From Flexithrix dorotheae DSM 6795 (lineage in GTDB: Bacteria; Bacteroidota; Bacteroidia; Cytophagales; Flammeovirgaceae): 64,000 nt of DNA. The stretch lies in the NCBI RefSeq assembly GCF_000379765.1, contig NZ_KB903436.1:62664-126663 (forward strand), given 5' to 3'. The notes beneath the pieces were generated by a model. The model was not told the DNA's origin, ran no database searches, and saw only the letters and a program-made list of their open reading frames with translations. A program made the translations under genes and the position numbers. This document shows positions 40,834 to 50,635 of this stretch, one piece after another. Each line of letters begins with the position of its first letter. The stretch's first letter is position 1.

Positions 40834-41517
40834 ATGAAAAAAGTATTATTTGTATTGACAAGCCATGAAGATCTTGGGAATACCGGAAAAAAAACCGGAT
40901 TCTGGATCGAAGAATTTGCCTCACCTTATTACCACCTGATAGACAATGGGGTAAATGTTACTTTAAGTTCACCCAAAGGAGGACAGCCTCCGATTGATCC
41001 TATGAGTAATGAAGCCGACTATCAAACTCCGGCTACCATCAGGTTTAACGAAGATGCTGAATTAAAAGAAGCTTTATCCAACACCACTCGGTTAGAGTCC
41101 GTCAATTCATCCGATTTTGATGCCATATTCTTTCCTGGTGGACACGGTCCGTTATGGGATTTGGCTGAAAATAAACATTCCAACAATTTAATCGAAGATT
41201 TTTACCAACAAGGCAAACCAATCGGAGCGGTTTGTCATGCACCGGTTGTGTTCAAAAATGCCAAAACCGAAGCAGGGCATCCATTGGTAAAAGGGAAAAA
41301 AGTGACCTCTTTTTCAAACTCAGAAGAAACAGCCATGGGTTTGGATGAAATTGTCCCTTTTTTAGTAGAAGATGAATTGAAAAAAAATGGAGGTGTATTT
41401 TCCAAAGGGGATGACTGGCAATCTTATGCCATTGAAGATGGCCTTTTAATTACGGGACAAAATCCTGCCTCATCGGTAATGGTAGCTCAACTTTTATTAA
41501 ACCAGCTAAAAAATTAA
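40834..41517 (+). CDS. DJ-1/PfpI (HchA-type) family protein
   Basis: About 228 residues from the ATG at 40834; an in-frame TTG eight codons upstream is less likely because MKKVLFVLTS is the usual class start. The catalytic Cys134-His135 pair appears in GAVCHAPVV, with Glu in TGFWIEEFA and the FPGGHGPLWDL loop. Class members include glyoxalases, chaperones and deglycases acting on reactive carbonyls; the assignment among these is not possible from sequence. First gene of a tight operon (2 bp gap to the next). Confidence 0.9.
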   Translation: MKKVLFVLTSHEDLGNTGKKTGFWIEEFASPYYHLIDNGVNVTLSSPKGGQPPIDPMSNEADYQTPATIRFNEDAELKEALSNTTRLESVNSSDFDAIFFPGGHGPLWDLAENKHSNNLIEDFYQQGKPIGAVCHAPVVFKNAKTEAGHPLVKGKKVTSFSNSEETAMGLDEIVPFLVEDELKKNGGVFSKGDDWQSYAIEDGLLITGQNPASSVMVAQLLLNQLKN

Positions 41518-41519
41518 GG

Positions 41520-42002
41520 ATGAAAAGTTTAAAACTAATTAAGCTAGCTGTTTTCCTAATCGGATTAACTTTTGGTTCGGCAAATGCTCAAATCACCCAT
41601 AATATTACTCAGGAGGAGGCCTTAAAAATAGCTTTAGCAGCCAAAAATAAAGCGGTAGAACAAGGGGCTTTGGTAAACATAGCCATAGTGGATGCCGGTG
41701 CAAATCTTAAAGCCTTTATCCGAATGGATGGTTCCTACCTTGGAAGTATCGATGTAGCCATTAAAAAAGCGAAAACATCTCGTTTTTTTGATATTGAAAC
41801 AGGAGAATTAGGAAAATTAACCCAGCCAAATGGTATGCTATTTAATATTGAACAAACTAACGGTGGGTTGGTCAGTTTTCCTGGAGGAGTTCCAATAAGA
41901 GATGAAAATGGAAATATTGTGGGAGCTATAGGAATTAGTGGGGGTACCATTGAACAAGACCACGAAATTGCTTTGACAGGTGCTATGGCTATTTTGAATT
42001 AA
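41520..42002 (+). CDS. Secreted GlcG/HbpS family protein
   Basis: A 160-residue protein with a signal peptide (about 1-22, ending NAQI) and a GlcG/HbpS domain. The family core is present: ALKIALAAKNKAVEQGALVNIAIVDAGANLKAFIRMDGSYLGSIDVAIKKAKTSRFF (in part: VNIAIVDAGANL, RMDGSYLGSIDVAIKKA). HbpS binds heme and signals through a sensor kinase in Streptomyces, and GlcG is a domain of glycolate metabolism; the periplasmic copy here may bind heme or another ligand. Second gene of the operon, 12 bp before the next. Confidence 0.85.
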   Translation: MKSLKLIKLAVFLIGLTFGSANAQITHNITQEEALKIALAAKNKAVEQGALVNIAIVDAGANLKAFIRMDGSYLGSIDVAIKKAKTSRFFDIETGELGKLTQPNGMLFNIEQTNGGLVSFPGGVPIRDENGNIVGAIGISGGTIEQDHEIALTGAMAILN

Positions 42003-42014
42003 AAAAGAGGTGAA

Positions 42015-43589
42015 ATGAAAAAAATGGTTTTAAATGTAAATTATAAAATAGTCCTTGCTGTATTAGCAGGGCTCTTTGTGAACTTAAGTGCTGCTTTTCC
42101 CCAGAATATGGTCCATAATTGTTATACCAGCCTGGTGCCATTGGATTCAGCAAAAACCACCAATAATACGGTTACGGCATTTGCTTACCAAAAAGAAGGA
42201 TTACATCTGGTTTTTACAGGTGGAGATGGGGGTTTCCTAGATGTTTTTAGCTTAAGCGATAAAGGTATGTTACAGCCTTTAGCCACCTATGAACTTTACA
42301 ATAAAAAAGGGCCTGCCAGGGGATTGGTAGCAGATAATATTGGAGGAAAAGATTTCCTGTTTGTAGGAAATAAAGGAGGTAATGCCGTTGAAGTATTTGA
42401 AATTGAAGATGATGGCCAACTCCAAAGGGTATTTTTACTAAAAGATACTGAAGAAACCCATCTGGGTACTGTTATCACACTTAAGGTGGTCCATATGAAA
42501 AAGGCTTCCTACCTTTTTGTAGGCGGGCTGGAAAATACCCCCGGTTTAAGTTGTTTTGAAATCCAGAAAAATGGAAAGCTAAATCATGTGCAATCGCTTA
42601 AAGATGATGATACCATACACACTGATGGCATCATTGGGATGTATGCCCATAATATTGAAGGAAAAACCTTTTTGTTTACGGGTGGATTTCAGGACAATGG
42701 GATAAGCAGCTTCAGGGTATTTGAAAACGGACACTTTGAAAATGTAAGTAACATTTCGGACAATGTAAATGATCGATATCTAACTGGAACTTACCCTGTT
42801 GACGGGGTTACTTTGGGAAGTAATCATTATGTAATAGTAGGCCACAGACACCACAAGTATTACAAAAGGACAAACTTCATCAAAAAGAAGGATTTCGTTT
42901 ACCACGGGGATGGAGTAAGTGTTTTTAAGGTAAGTCCGGAAGGACATTTAATTCCTCATGATGTACTGATCGATAACGATTCTACCTTATTGGCCGGGCA
43001 AACACGGATTGAGGTTTTACAAGTAAATGAGAAGGAGGCCATCGTAACTATTGGAACCAGAGATGACAACAGTATACAAGTTTGCCGAATGGGTGAGGAT
43101 GGCCTGCTCAAACCTTCAGGTGGTTTAAATACCGGATATCCTATTTACTATGGTATGGCTTCCCATAAGATAGGTGAGGACCTTTATTTTCTTGCAGGAT
43201 CTGTGAGTAGCGATGTAAAAAAACTCTTTTCCTATACCATTAAAGCTGTAAATCAGATGGTGGAAACAGCTCCCCAAAAGGTTCTTCGGCATATTGTTAA
43301 CCTTAAATTCAAGGAGGAGGTTTCTCAGGAAAGAATTGAAATAGCGGTAAAGGATTTTATAAATCTTCAGCAAAAAATTCCGGAAATTATTGGTTTTGAA
43401 TGGGGAATCAATAATAGTGAAGAAGGACATAGCAAAGGTTTTACCCATGGATTTACCTTAACTTTTAAGGATGAAGAGGCTCGGGAAATTTACCTAAAAC
43501 ACAAAGACCATTTAGCCTTAGTTGAAAAAGTAGGGCCCATATTGGAAGATGTTTTCGTAATGGATTACTGGACCAATAGTGATTTCTAA
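42015..43589 (+). CDS. Secreted seven-bladed beta-propeller fused to a Dabb (stress-responsive barrel) domain
   Basis: A 524-residue protein with a signal peptide (about 1-30, ending LSAAFPQN). Residues of about 35-430 are repeats of the form 'ltgtVitLkvvhmkkasYLFVGGL', with Asp and Gly at blade ends, a lactonase/PQQ-like propeller. Residues of about 430-515 are a Dabb domain (VLRHIVNLKFKEEVSQERIEIAVKDFINLQQKIPEIIGFEWGIN, in part: HIVNLKFKEE and GFEWGIN), which in other proteins is a small dimeric barrel of the ferredoxin type. The join is unusual. It closes the DJ-1/HbpS operon; a terminator follows. Function is not clear from family. Confidence 0.8.
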   Translation: MKKMVLNVNYKIVLAVLAGLFVNLSAAFPQNMVHNCYTSLVPLDSAKTTNNTVTAFAYQKEGLHLVFTGGDGGFLDVFSLSDKGMLQPLATYELYNKKGPARGLVADNIGGKDFLFVGNKGGNAVEVFEIEDDGQLQRVFLLKDTEETHLGTVITLKVVHMKKASYLFVGGLENTPGLSCFEIQKNGKLNHVQSLKDDDTIHTDGIIGMYAHNIEGKTFLFTGGFQDNGISSFRVFENGHFENVSNISDNVNDRYLTGTYPVDGVTLGSNHYVIVGHRHHKYYKRTNFIKKKDFVYHGDGVSVFKVSPEGHLIPHDVLIDNDSTLLAGQTRIEVLQVNEKEAIVTIGTRDDNSIQVCRMGEDGLLKPSGGLNTGYPIYYGMASHKIGEDLYFLAGSVSSDVKKLFSYTIKAVNQMVETAPQKVLRHIVNLKFKEEVSQERIEIAVKDFINLQQKIPEIIGFEWGINNSEEGHSKGFTHGFTLTFKDEEAREIYLKHKDHLALVEKVGPILEDVFVMDYWTNSDF

Positions 43590-43596
43590 AAAACAA

Positions 43597-43646
43597 AAGA
43601 TATCGGGAAAAGATAGCAACCAAAAGATATTCCTTCCCGGTATCTT
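43597..43646 (+). terminator. Intrinsic terminator after the propeller gene
   Basis: Arms AAGATATCGGGAA / TTCCCGGTATCTT, followed by a T-rich stretch. The 413-bp spacer to the next gene shows nothing else I can support. Confidence 0.75.
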
Positions 43647-44002
43647 GCCTTCTTTTTAACTAACCAACACTTACTTTAAATATCCAACCTAGGCTTAACA
43701 TTTCCACAAAGTCTCCTCCTTTTACCCTCTAAAATCGTTTCTCTTCCATTCATTCAAAGTCTTCTGGTTTTATTTGGATAACCTGATTAGGCAGGATTAT
43801 TCCCTTGCATGAAATTCAGTCATATCTGTTGTACTTACCTCATAAACACGCAAAAAACAGCAAATAAATGAGTTTTTTTGTTTAATTGTTATAATTTTAA
43901 GGCTGTAAAGAAGATTAGGAATAAATGAAAATGCCTGATTTATGGATTTGTCATTTACCAGATCTGTTTGATAAATACTATTAACCTATTACTTTCAACA
44001 CG

Positions 44003-45433
44003 ATGACTGAAAGAAGAGAATTTCTAAAAAAGACAATTTTAACAGGCTCAAGCATGGTTTTACCCATTCCATTTTCTGAAGCTTTTTTTCAAAAAGAATT
44101 TGAAAGCCAAAGGCCTAAACCCAAGGATAGAAATTTCACCAGCGAAGCCGTAGAAAAGACAATTGAAAAGGTTAAAAAAGGGCTGAAAAACAAGGAGCTT
44201 GCCTGGTTATTCGAAAACTGTTTTCCCAATACACTGGATACTACGGTAAAGCATAAAATGATAGATGGGAAACCAGATACTTTTGTAATCACCGGAGATA
44301 TTGAAGCCATGTGGCTGAGAGACTCCACGGCACAGGTTTGGCCCTACCTGCCATTGGCCAATGAAGATCCAAAACTCAAGGATTTATTAGCCGGAGTGGT
44401 CAACAGGCAAACCAAATGTATTTTGATCGATCCTTATGCCAATGCTTTTAATGATGGTCCGATTGGAAGTGAATGGGAAAAAGATCTGACCGATATGAAG
44501 CCGGAACTTCACGAAAGAAAGTGGGAAATTGATTCCCTTTGTTATGCGGTTCGTCTGGCTTATGGGTATTGGAAAACAACCAATGACACCTCCTGTTTTG
44601 ATGAAAACTGGCAAAAAGCCATGAAATTAATTCTCCAGACTTTCAAAGTACAGCAAAGGAAAGAGGACAAAGGACCATATAAATTTCAGAGAGTTACCCC
44701 AGTGCTTACCGATACTGTTGCAGGTCAGGGTTATGGAAATCCCATAAAACCTGTAGGCTTAATCTGCTCCATATTCAGACCTTCAGATGATTCTACTATT
44801 TACCCCTTTTTAATTCCTTCAAATTTATTTGCGGTAGTTTCATTAAGACAAATTGCCGAAATTTTTGAAGAAGTGATCGGTGAGGAAGAATTTGCAAATC
44901 AATGTAAAAACCTGGCATTTGAAGTTGAAGAAGCCGTGCAACAATATGCCATTTCCAATCACCTGAATTTTGGAAATATATATGCTTTTGAAGCAGATGG
45001 CTTTGGAAACCATGTTTTTATGGACGACTCAAATATCCCCAGTCTGTTATCCCTGCCCTATTTAGGATGTTGTGACCCGGAAGATTCTATTTACCAGAAT
45101 ACAAGAAGGTTTGTGTTAAGTACCTCAAATCCATATTTTTTCAGGGGGAAAGCTGCTGAAGGTATTGGAGGTCCTCATGTGGGAATGGATTACATCTGGC
45201 CGATGAGTATTACCATGCGGGCTTTAACCAGTGAGGATAAAGATGAAATCAAAAGTTGTGTGAAATCACTTATTGAAACTCACGGAGGAACCGGTTTTAT
45301 GCATGAAGGTTTTCACAAAGACGATCCAAAAGATTTCACCAGAAAATGGTTTGCCTGGTCAAATACACTTTTTGGGGAATTGATTCTAAAATTATATAAT
45401 GAGCAACCAGCACTCTTAAATGAAGTGGTCTAA
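44003..45433 (+). CDS. GH125 family exo-alpha-1,6-mannosidase, Tat-exported
   Basis: A 476-residue protein. The N-terminus MTERREFLKKTILTGSSMV has a twin-arginine signal, so export is by Tat. The body matches glycoside hydrolase family 125 (metal-independent exo-alpha-1,6-mannosidases): GDIEAMWLRDSTAQVWPYLP, IDPYANAFNDGPIGSEWEKDLTDMKPELHERKWEIDSLCY (in part: FNDGPIG, ELHERKWEIDSLC), VDYIWPMSITMRALTS. GH125 enzymes act on alpha-mannans such as yeast mannan. It precedes a large surface lipoprotein and SusD/SusC, so it probably belongs to a mannan-type utilisation locus; that is inference from neighbourhood. Confidence 0.9.
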   Translation: MTERREFLKKTILTGSSMVLPIPFSEAFFQKEFESQRPKPKDRNFTSEAVEKTIEKVKKGLKNKELAWLFENCFPNTLDTTVKHKMIDGKPDTFVITGDIEAMWLRDSTAQVWPYLPLANEDPKLKDLLAGVVNRQTKCILIDPYANAFNDGPIGSEWEKDLTDMKPELHERKWEIDSLCYAVRLAYGYWKTTNDTSCFDENWQKAMKLILQTFKVQQRKEDKGPYKFQRVTPVLTDTVAGQGYGNPIKPVGLICSIFRPSDDSTIYPFLIPSNLFAVVSLRQIAEIFEEVIGEEEFANQCKNLAFEVEEAVQQYAISNHLNFGNIYAFEADGFGNHVFMDDSNIPSLLSLPYLGCCDPEDSIYQNTRRFVLSTSNPYFFRGKAAEGIGGPHVGMDYIWPMSITMRALTSEDKDEIKSCVKSLIETHGGTGFMHEGFHKDDPKDFTRKWFAWSNTLFGELILKLYNEQPALLNEVV

Positions 45434-45446
45434 AATTTAAGCTTAT

Positions 45447-45499
45447 TAAAACCCATAGATAAAACTGACAAGTGGAAACACTGTTTTATCTATGGGTTT
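45447..45499. terminator. Bidirectional terminator between convergent genes
   Basis: Long stem AAACCCATAGATAAAAC / GTTTTATCTATGGGTTT with a loop of about 18 bp, between the GH125 gene and the FG-GAP lipoprotein. Confidence 0.8.
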
Positions 45500-45509
45500 A
45501 CACTTAAAT

Positions 45510-48500
45510 TCAGGGAATTGTAATTTGAAAATGATCATGGGTATCATTATTATTGATGACAATTAATGACTTATCATTCCGATTATTTAAATAGAGCATT
45601 GACCTGACATCCTTATCAGCAAAAAAACCTGTCTGGCTATTTTCAACATATTCGAATTTCCCCTTTCCCAATCCTTTGAAATAAGCCCCTATTCCCGCAT
45701 CTGCCCGGGTAGTTTCAATTTCAGCTACGTAATTATTTCCGGCTAGTAATAAATCCCTGATGCCATCTCCATCAAAATCCTCATAAAGGATGCTATTAAG
45801 GGTAGAAATCTGGGCTACATTTTCGAAAGGAGAAAAAGTAAACCCATTTTCATCCTGAATAAACAGTCCCGATCTGAATTCAGTAGCTTTTAGGTGCAGC
45901 GCTTCATCTAATCCCGAACCAAAAATTCCATATAAATCTTTTGACGCAAATTCATTATACGATTTTATTTTTGTCTGTAGAATTGGAATTTGCTGAGAAG
46001 TACACGATTTCCCCCTCACAGGAACCTGTTTATCGTCATAATATTTGGCCAGAATTATATCTTCTACTCCATTTAAATCAAAATCACTGGTATAAACATG
46101 AAAAGGCTTTTCTTCAGAAGCATGATACTTATAATTTAACCCAAGATTTCCTGCAATGATATCCATATCCCCGTCCTCATCAATATCTTCAGCAATTAAT
46201 GTATTCCACCAGCCCACACTTGAATTTAGTACTTCGAACTGCTTACTTCGTTTGAATTTCCCCTTCTCATTGGTAAAAACCTCAATACCCATCCATTCCC
46301 CTGTCAGGATTAAATCATCATCCTGATCACGGTCAATATCAGTCCAAACTGCATCGGTTATCATGCCAATATTCTCCAGCTCCGGGGCAAGATTTGGCGT
46401 TCCAATTTCAAAAACTCCACCCCGATTGATCAACAAATAACTCTGAGGAGGATATGGGTATTTTCCTTTAATAACCCGTCCCCCCACAAACAAATCCAGA
46501 TCACCATCATGATCAATATCCGAAGGCATTACCACAGAATTGGCAGTCCTCAGATTGGGTAGGGCATTCGAAGCTTTTGTAAATTGACCCAGTCCGTCAT
46601 TTAAATATAACCTGTCCTGAAGCCAATCAGATCCTTTTTCAAATTCATAACTTCCACTCACTATGTAAAGATCCTGATCTCCATCCATGTCTGCATCAAA
46701 GAATACAGCTCCAACATCTTCACAAAGGCTATCTATCCGAAAATCGGGAACACTTTGTTCAATAAAACCACCATTTGATTTCCCTAAAAGTAAAAGAGAA
46801 GTTTGTTGATAGGCTCCTCCTATAAACAGATCGACATATCCATCACCGTTTACATCGGCTGATGCTGTAGCAGGGCCAGTTTGCGAAAGTTTGTGTGGAA
46901 GTAACAGTTGTTTTTGATAATCATCATAATCAACTTCCTTGTGGTGATAATTGAATGCTGTTTTTTTGAATTTAATGGGAGGGGAAACATTAATATTATC
47001 CCAAGAAATATTTTGATCAGCATTTGCAATATCCACCTGCACAATTTGATTTACCGCAAGGGAATTTATCTTTTGTTTGCGGCCATCAGGCCAAATAATT
47101 TCAGCACTTGGTATTTCATTAATTTGTCCTAACCCAAAATGCAATTTATTACTTACCGATGAAAGGAAACCTCTGGTATTGATCAATTGTCTGGTAAGCA
47201 CAGCATTATCCGCCAAATGAAGGTTTACTTTTACCCCCACACCGCTTTGGTTTTGCGGAGGCCCCTTAAATTGAAATTGTAAAAAATTACCCTCCTTTCT
47301 TTCTATGGCGGTATTTTTTAGAATTGTAGCTTCATCATTAATATTATTTACCACAATTTCCAGGTCACCATCATTATCCAAATCGGCATAAACTGCCCCA
47401 TTAGAAAAAGTAGGAGGATTTTCCACCCAACTGGAAGATTTATCTTCAAAAGATAATCCATCCAGATTTTTGAAGAAGTAATTCTTTAATTTCTGCTGAG
47501 GAAAAGATTGGGTAAATCTAAGAAAATCTTCATCTGTGGGTTTTTTATTATTTGCTCTCAGCGTAGCAACTATTTCTTTTGACTTATCCTGATCAATTAC
47601 ATCCCTGAAAATTCCATTAGTGACATAAATATCATTCAATCCATCCAGGTCAAAATCAGCCAGTAAGGCAGACCAGCTCCAATCCGTGTTGGCCACTCCT
47701 GCCAGATAGGCTATTTCACTAAAAGAATTATTCCCATTGTTAACCTGAAGTACATTATGCATATACTGGTAATGATATCCTTTATTGACCAGTGTATTGA
47801 ATTTATCATTGGAGATCATAGCCATGGTTGTTTTAGACCTTACATAGTCTTCAGGACTCATATCCAAAACCATAAGATCAACCAGTCCATCATTATTGAT
47901 ATCCCCGATATCTGCTCCCATGCTATAGTAGGAAATGTGCTTAAAAAACTGATCCTGACGTTTTGAAAACGTACCGTTCTGATTATTGATAAAAGCAAAA
48001 TCAGGCACTGTGAAATCATTAGTTACATAAATATCCAGCCAGCCATCCTGATTTAAATCTCCCACCTGAGGATGAAGTCCAAATCCTTTTTCTGGTAAAA
48101 TCCCTGCATTAAATGATTGATCGGTGAAGTAACCATTACCTTCATTTCTATACAATTTATCACTTCCCCGGAGGCTGTCCGTCCCAGGATCTTCTTCTAC
48201 ATCCGAAAGTTTGGGAATTTCCTTATAATTTCTATCCACCAATACGGCATTGGAAACATAAACATCTAAATCTCCATCCTTATCATAATCAAAAAAAGTA
48301 GCTGAAATTGATCTGTTCCTATCGTTTAACCCAAATTCTGCTGCCCTTTCGGTAAATGTTAAATCTCCATTGTTGATGTACAACTGGTTTTCATAATATT
48401 CATCTGAATCCTCCCAACCTGCTCTGCAAATATATAAATCCAGGTATCCGTCCTGGTTAACATCTGCTACCGAAACGCCTGTGTCAAACCCTTCTCTCTT

Positions 48501-48932
48501 TTTTATGCCACTATTTTCTGTAATATCTTCAAATTGTAAATTCCCTTTATTGAGGTATAGTTTGTGTGGATTCAGGTTTGAGGTAAAAAAAAGATCCACC
48601 AATCCATCATTATTAAAGTCGGCTGCAGCAACTCCTCCTCCGATGTAGGAATATATATATTTAAAATAATAAAAATCCCGGGTTTCCTCTATGCTGTTGA
48701 CAAAATTCACATTGGATGCTGAAGAAGGTACACTCACAAACAGAGGTGAAGTTCGGGAAGCTTCATCCTGATTATCACAAGCTGAAATTACCAGTGCAAC
48801 AAAAACATAATATACAGATGTTTTAGCAACATTAATCCACTGATTACCAATAACTAACTTATCAAATAATTTTAGTGATCTTCTTAAGGGAAAAATATAA
48901 TTGAGTAAATGCCCAAGGTGAAAATGACTCAT
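45510..48932 (-). CDS. Large FG-GAP/VCBS and ASPIC/UnbV surface lipoprotein
   Basis: A 1140-residue protein. A lipobox-like segment (VALVISACDNQ, Cys at about 52) suggests a lipoprotein, with the real start perhaps downstream of the given ATG. Most of the length is FG-GAP/VCBS repeats with Asp-rich calcium motifs (DFNNDGLVDLFF, DVNQDGYLDLYI, DIGDINNDGLVDLMVL and many more), forming a beta-propeller. An ASPIC/UnbV domain lies in the middle (about 550-660: LHFGLGQINEIPSAEIIWPDGRKQKINSLAVNQIVQVD, in part). Such proteins are common beside SusC/SusD in Cytophagales and are usually outer-membrane binding or processing proteins of unknown specificity. Confidence 0.85.
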   Translation of the reverse strand: MSHFHLGHLLNYIFPLRRSLKLFDKLVIGNQWINVAKTSVYYVFVALVISACDNQDEASRTSPLFVSVPSSASNVNFVNSIEETRDFYYFKYIYSYIGGGVAAADFNNDGLVDLFFTSNLNPHKLYLNKGNLQFEDITENSGIKKREGFDTGVSVADVNQDGYLDLYICRAGWEDSDEYYENQLYINNGDLTFTERAAEFGLNDRNRSISATFFDYDKDGDLDVYVSNAVLVDRNYKEIPKLSDVEEDPGTDSLRGSDKLYRNEGNGYFTDQSFNAGILPEKGFGLHPQVGDLNQDGWLDIYVTNDFTVPDFAFINNQNGTFSKRQDQFFKHISYYSMGADIGDINNDGLVDLMVLDMSPEDYVRSKTTMAMISNDKFNTLVNKGYHYQYMHNVLQVNNGNNSFSEIAYLAGVANTDWSWSALLADFDLDGLNDIYVTNGIFRDVIDQDKSKEIVATLRANNKKPTDEDFLRFTQSFPQQKLKNYFFKNLDGLSFEDKSSSWVENPPTFSNGAVYADLDNDGDLEIVVNNINDEATILKNTAIERKEGNFLQFQFKGPPQNQSGVGVKVNLHLADNAVLTRQLINTRGFLSSVSNKLHFGLGQINEIPSAEIIWPDGRKQKINSLAVNQIVQVDIANADQNISWDNINVSPPIKFKKTAFNYHHKEVDYDDYQKQLLLPHKLSQTGPATASADVNGDGYVDLFIGGAYQQTSLLLLGKSNGGFIEQSVPDFRIDSLCEDVGAVFFDADMDGDQDLYIVSGSYEFEKGSDWLQDRLYLNDGLGQFTKASNALPNLRTANSVVMPSDIDHDGDLDLFVGGRVIKGKYPYPPQSYLLINRGGVFEIGTPNLAPELENIGMITDAVWTDIDRDQDDDLILTGEWMGIEVFTNEKGKFKRSKQFEVLNSSVGWWNTLIAEDIDEDGDMDIIAGNLGLNYKYHASEEKPFHVYTSDFDLNGVEDIILAKYYDDKQVPVRGKSCTSQQIPILQTKIKSYNEFASKDLYGIFGSGLDEALHLKATEFRSGLFIQDENGFTFSPFENVAQISTLNSILYEDFDGDGIRDLLLAGNNYVAEIETTRADAGIGAYFKGLGKGKFEYVENSQTGFFADKDVRSMLYLNNRNDKSLIVINNNDTHDHFQITIP

Positions 48933-48987
48933 CTTAAAATAGTAATCGAGTAAAAATGCTAAATTTTTTGTTCCTTTTTCAAGCTGA

Positions 48988-49055
48988 AAAAGAAACCGGA
49001 ATCAGGCTTCAAAACATTTTTAAAACGTTTATCTTCAATAATTCCGGTTTTTTCT
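48988..49055 (-). terminator. Terminator of the SusC/SusD unit
   Basis: Arms AAACCGGAAT / ATTCCGGTTT with a long loop; on the minus strand it is followed by CTTTTTC. It separates SusD from the FG-GAP lipoprotein. Confidence 0.6.
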
Positions 49056-49101
49056 TGTCCCCGACATGGTATAGTTAAAAAAACCAGTTATGCTAATTTG
49101 A

Positions 49102-50622
49102 TTAATTCCCAGAATTCTCAAGTTGGGGAGCTTTATCAATTTCTCCCTGTGGAATTGGGGTAAAGTAATTGTCCGTTTCCAGACTTCCCAAAATTTGATT
49201 AATTTCCTGAGACCTGTCACTTAATGCTTCCTTTACCGTTTCAGTTCTGGTCATATCAAACCACCTTTCAAACTCCCCGCATAGCTCCCATTTTCTTTCA
49301 ATAAAAGCAAGTTCAACCAAATCCCCACTTGTAATATCCGAAGGATAGGTATTCGTATAAGGAAGTAAACCAGCGGCCCGTCTTCTTACCTGATTAAAAG
49401 CCTCCCAGGCTTGTGGATTGGCATCTCCAGCCCTTGCAGATGCCTCAGCATAGGTTAATAAAACCTCGGCATATCTCATAAAATAGCGGTTGATATTGTT
49501 ATTTGAGTTATTACTGGTTGGGGGAATTTCTTCCGCTAAACCCGTAACCTTTTTCAATAATGGCCTAGGTTCATTTTCAAAATCCTGCCATTGGGTCATC
49601 ACCCCATTGATTTCCAGCTCAGTGACGTATGAAGCTTCTTTCCGTGGTCCTTCGGGCATATCATTCATAAATTTAACCTCCGCAAATGTTTCAGTCCATC
49701 CTCCTACATCACCGGGATAACCCAACCTACCAGTAGTTCTATTTCCAAAGGCACCTCCACAAGGGCGACACATCACTAAAGTAAACACACCTTCGGAATT
49801 AAATCGATTTTCATCCTTTTCCGACCATAAGGTATTCATATCCTCAACCATGGCAAACCCATGGGCACCCGCATTGTCCATTACTTTTTTGGCAGCTGCT
49901 GCAGACAAGGCAAATTTTGACTGATCTTTAAGCGGCCAACCACCCCAATATAAATATAGTTTGGCTAAAAATGCATTTGCAGAACCCTTATTGGGTCTGT
50001 TGGCAGATCCGGGTGAAGCCGGGTTTAACATAGGCAATAACCTTTCTGCCTCCATAAAATCACTTTCAATCTGCTCATAAATTTCCAGTATTTCAGAAAC
50101 ATTTTTTTCCGGATCCGGAAGGGATGACAATTGCAAAGGTACCTTTCCAAAACTACGCGTCAGATAAAAATACAATAACCCTCTTAGAAAATAGGCTTCA
50201 CCTATTTTGGCATCTATCAGTTCTGTATCTCCTCCTGTAATTTTATCACGGCTTTCAATGACGTTATTTATAGACCGCATGGGCAGATACATGGCATTCC
50301 AATGATTGACTACTCGTTCTGTTGTCGGGGTAACATTTCTTTGATCAAAGGCCCTGAAACCAGCTTTATTACTTGCACTATGTGTGGTAATATCATCTCC
50401 CCCAAAACCAGGAATGTAAAAATGGGACCATTTTGCATTATCCTGTACCTGGCGGTAAGCACCTGCCAAAGCCGCATCGAGTGCTTCAGGGGTGGTCAGT
50501 ACTTCTGGAGAAAGCAGCGATTTACCCGGATCTTCATCCAAATCTATACACCCGTATAATAAACCAATTAAAAAAACAGTAATTATGGATTTCGAAAATA
50601 TATATATTAAATTCTTCTTCAT
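49102..50622 (-). CDS. susD: SusD/RagB-family glycan-binding lipoprotein
   Basis: About 506 residues from the ATG at 50622; the longer frame to 50646 starts at a TTG inside the SusC stop region and is unlikely. Lipobox LIGLLYGC, Cys at about 22. SusD helical TPR-like repeats are visible (FYLTRSFGKVPLQLSSL; YAEVLLTYAEASARAGDANPQAWEAFNQVRRRAAGL, in part), and the C-terminal half has the typical 'tyPspPqG'-like end (YFTPIPQGEIDKAPQLENSG). It pairs with SusC (14 bp gap) as the lid over the transporter. Confidence 0.92.
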   Translation of the reverse strand: MKKNLIYIFSKSIITVFLIGLLYGCIDLDEDPGKSLLSPEVLTTPEALDAALAGAYRQVQDNAKWSHFYIPGFGGDDITTHSASNKAGFRAFDQRNVTPTTERVVNHWNAMYLPMRSINNVIESRDKITGGDTELIDAKIGEAYFLRGLLYFYLTRSFGKVPLQLSSLPDPEKNVSEILEIYEQIESDFMEAERLLPMLNPASPGSANRPNKGSANAFLAKLYLYWGGWPLKDQSKFALSAAAAKKVMDNAGAHGFAMVEDMNTLWSEKDENRFNSEGVFTLVMCRPCGGAFGNRTTGRLGYPGDVGGWTETFAEVKFMNDMPEGPRKEASYVTELEINGVMTQWQDFENEPRPLLKKVTGLAEEIPPTSNNSNNNINRYFMRYAEVLLTYAEASARAGDANPQAWEAFNQVRRRAAGLLPYTNTYPSDITSGDLVELAFIERKWELCGEFERWFDMTRTETVKEALSDRSQEINQILGSLETDNYFTPIPQGEIDKAPQLENSGN

Positions 50623-50635
50623 GATTCGGTAAAGT

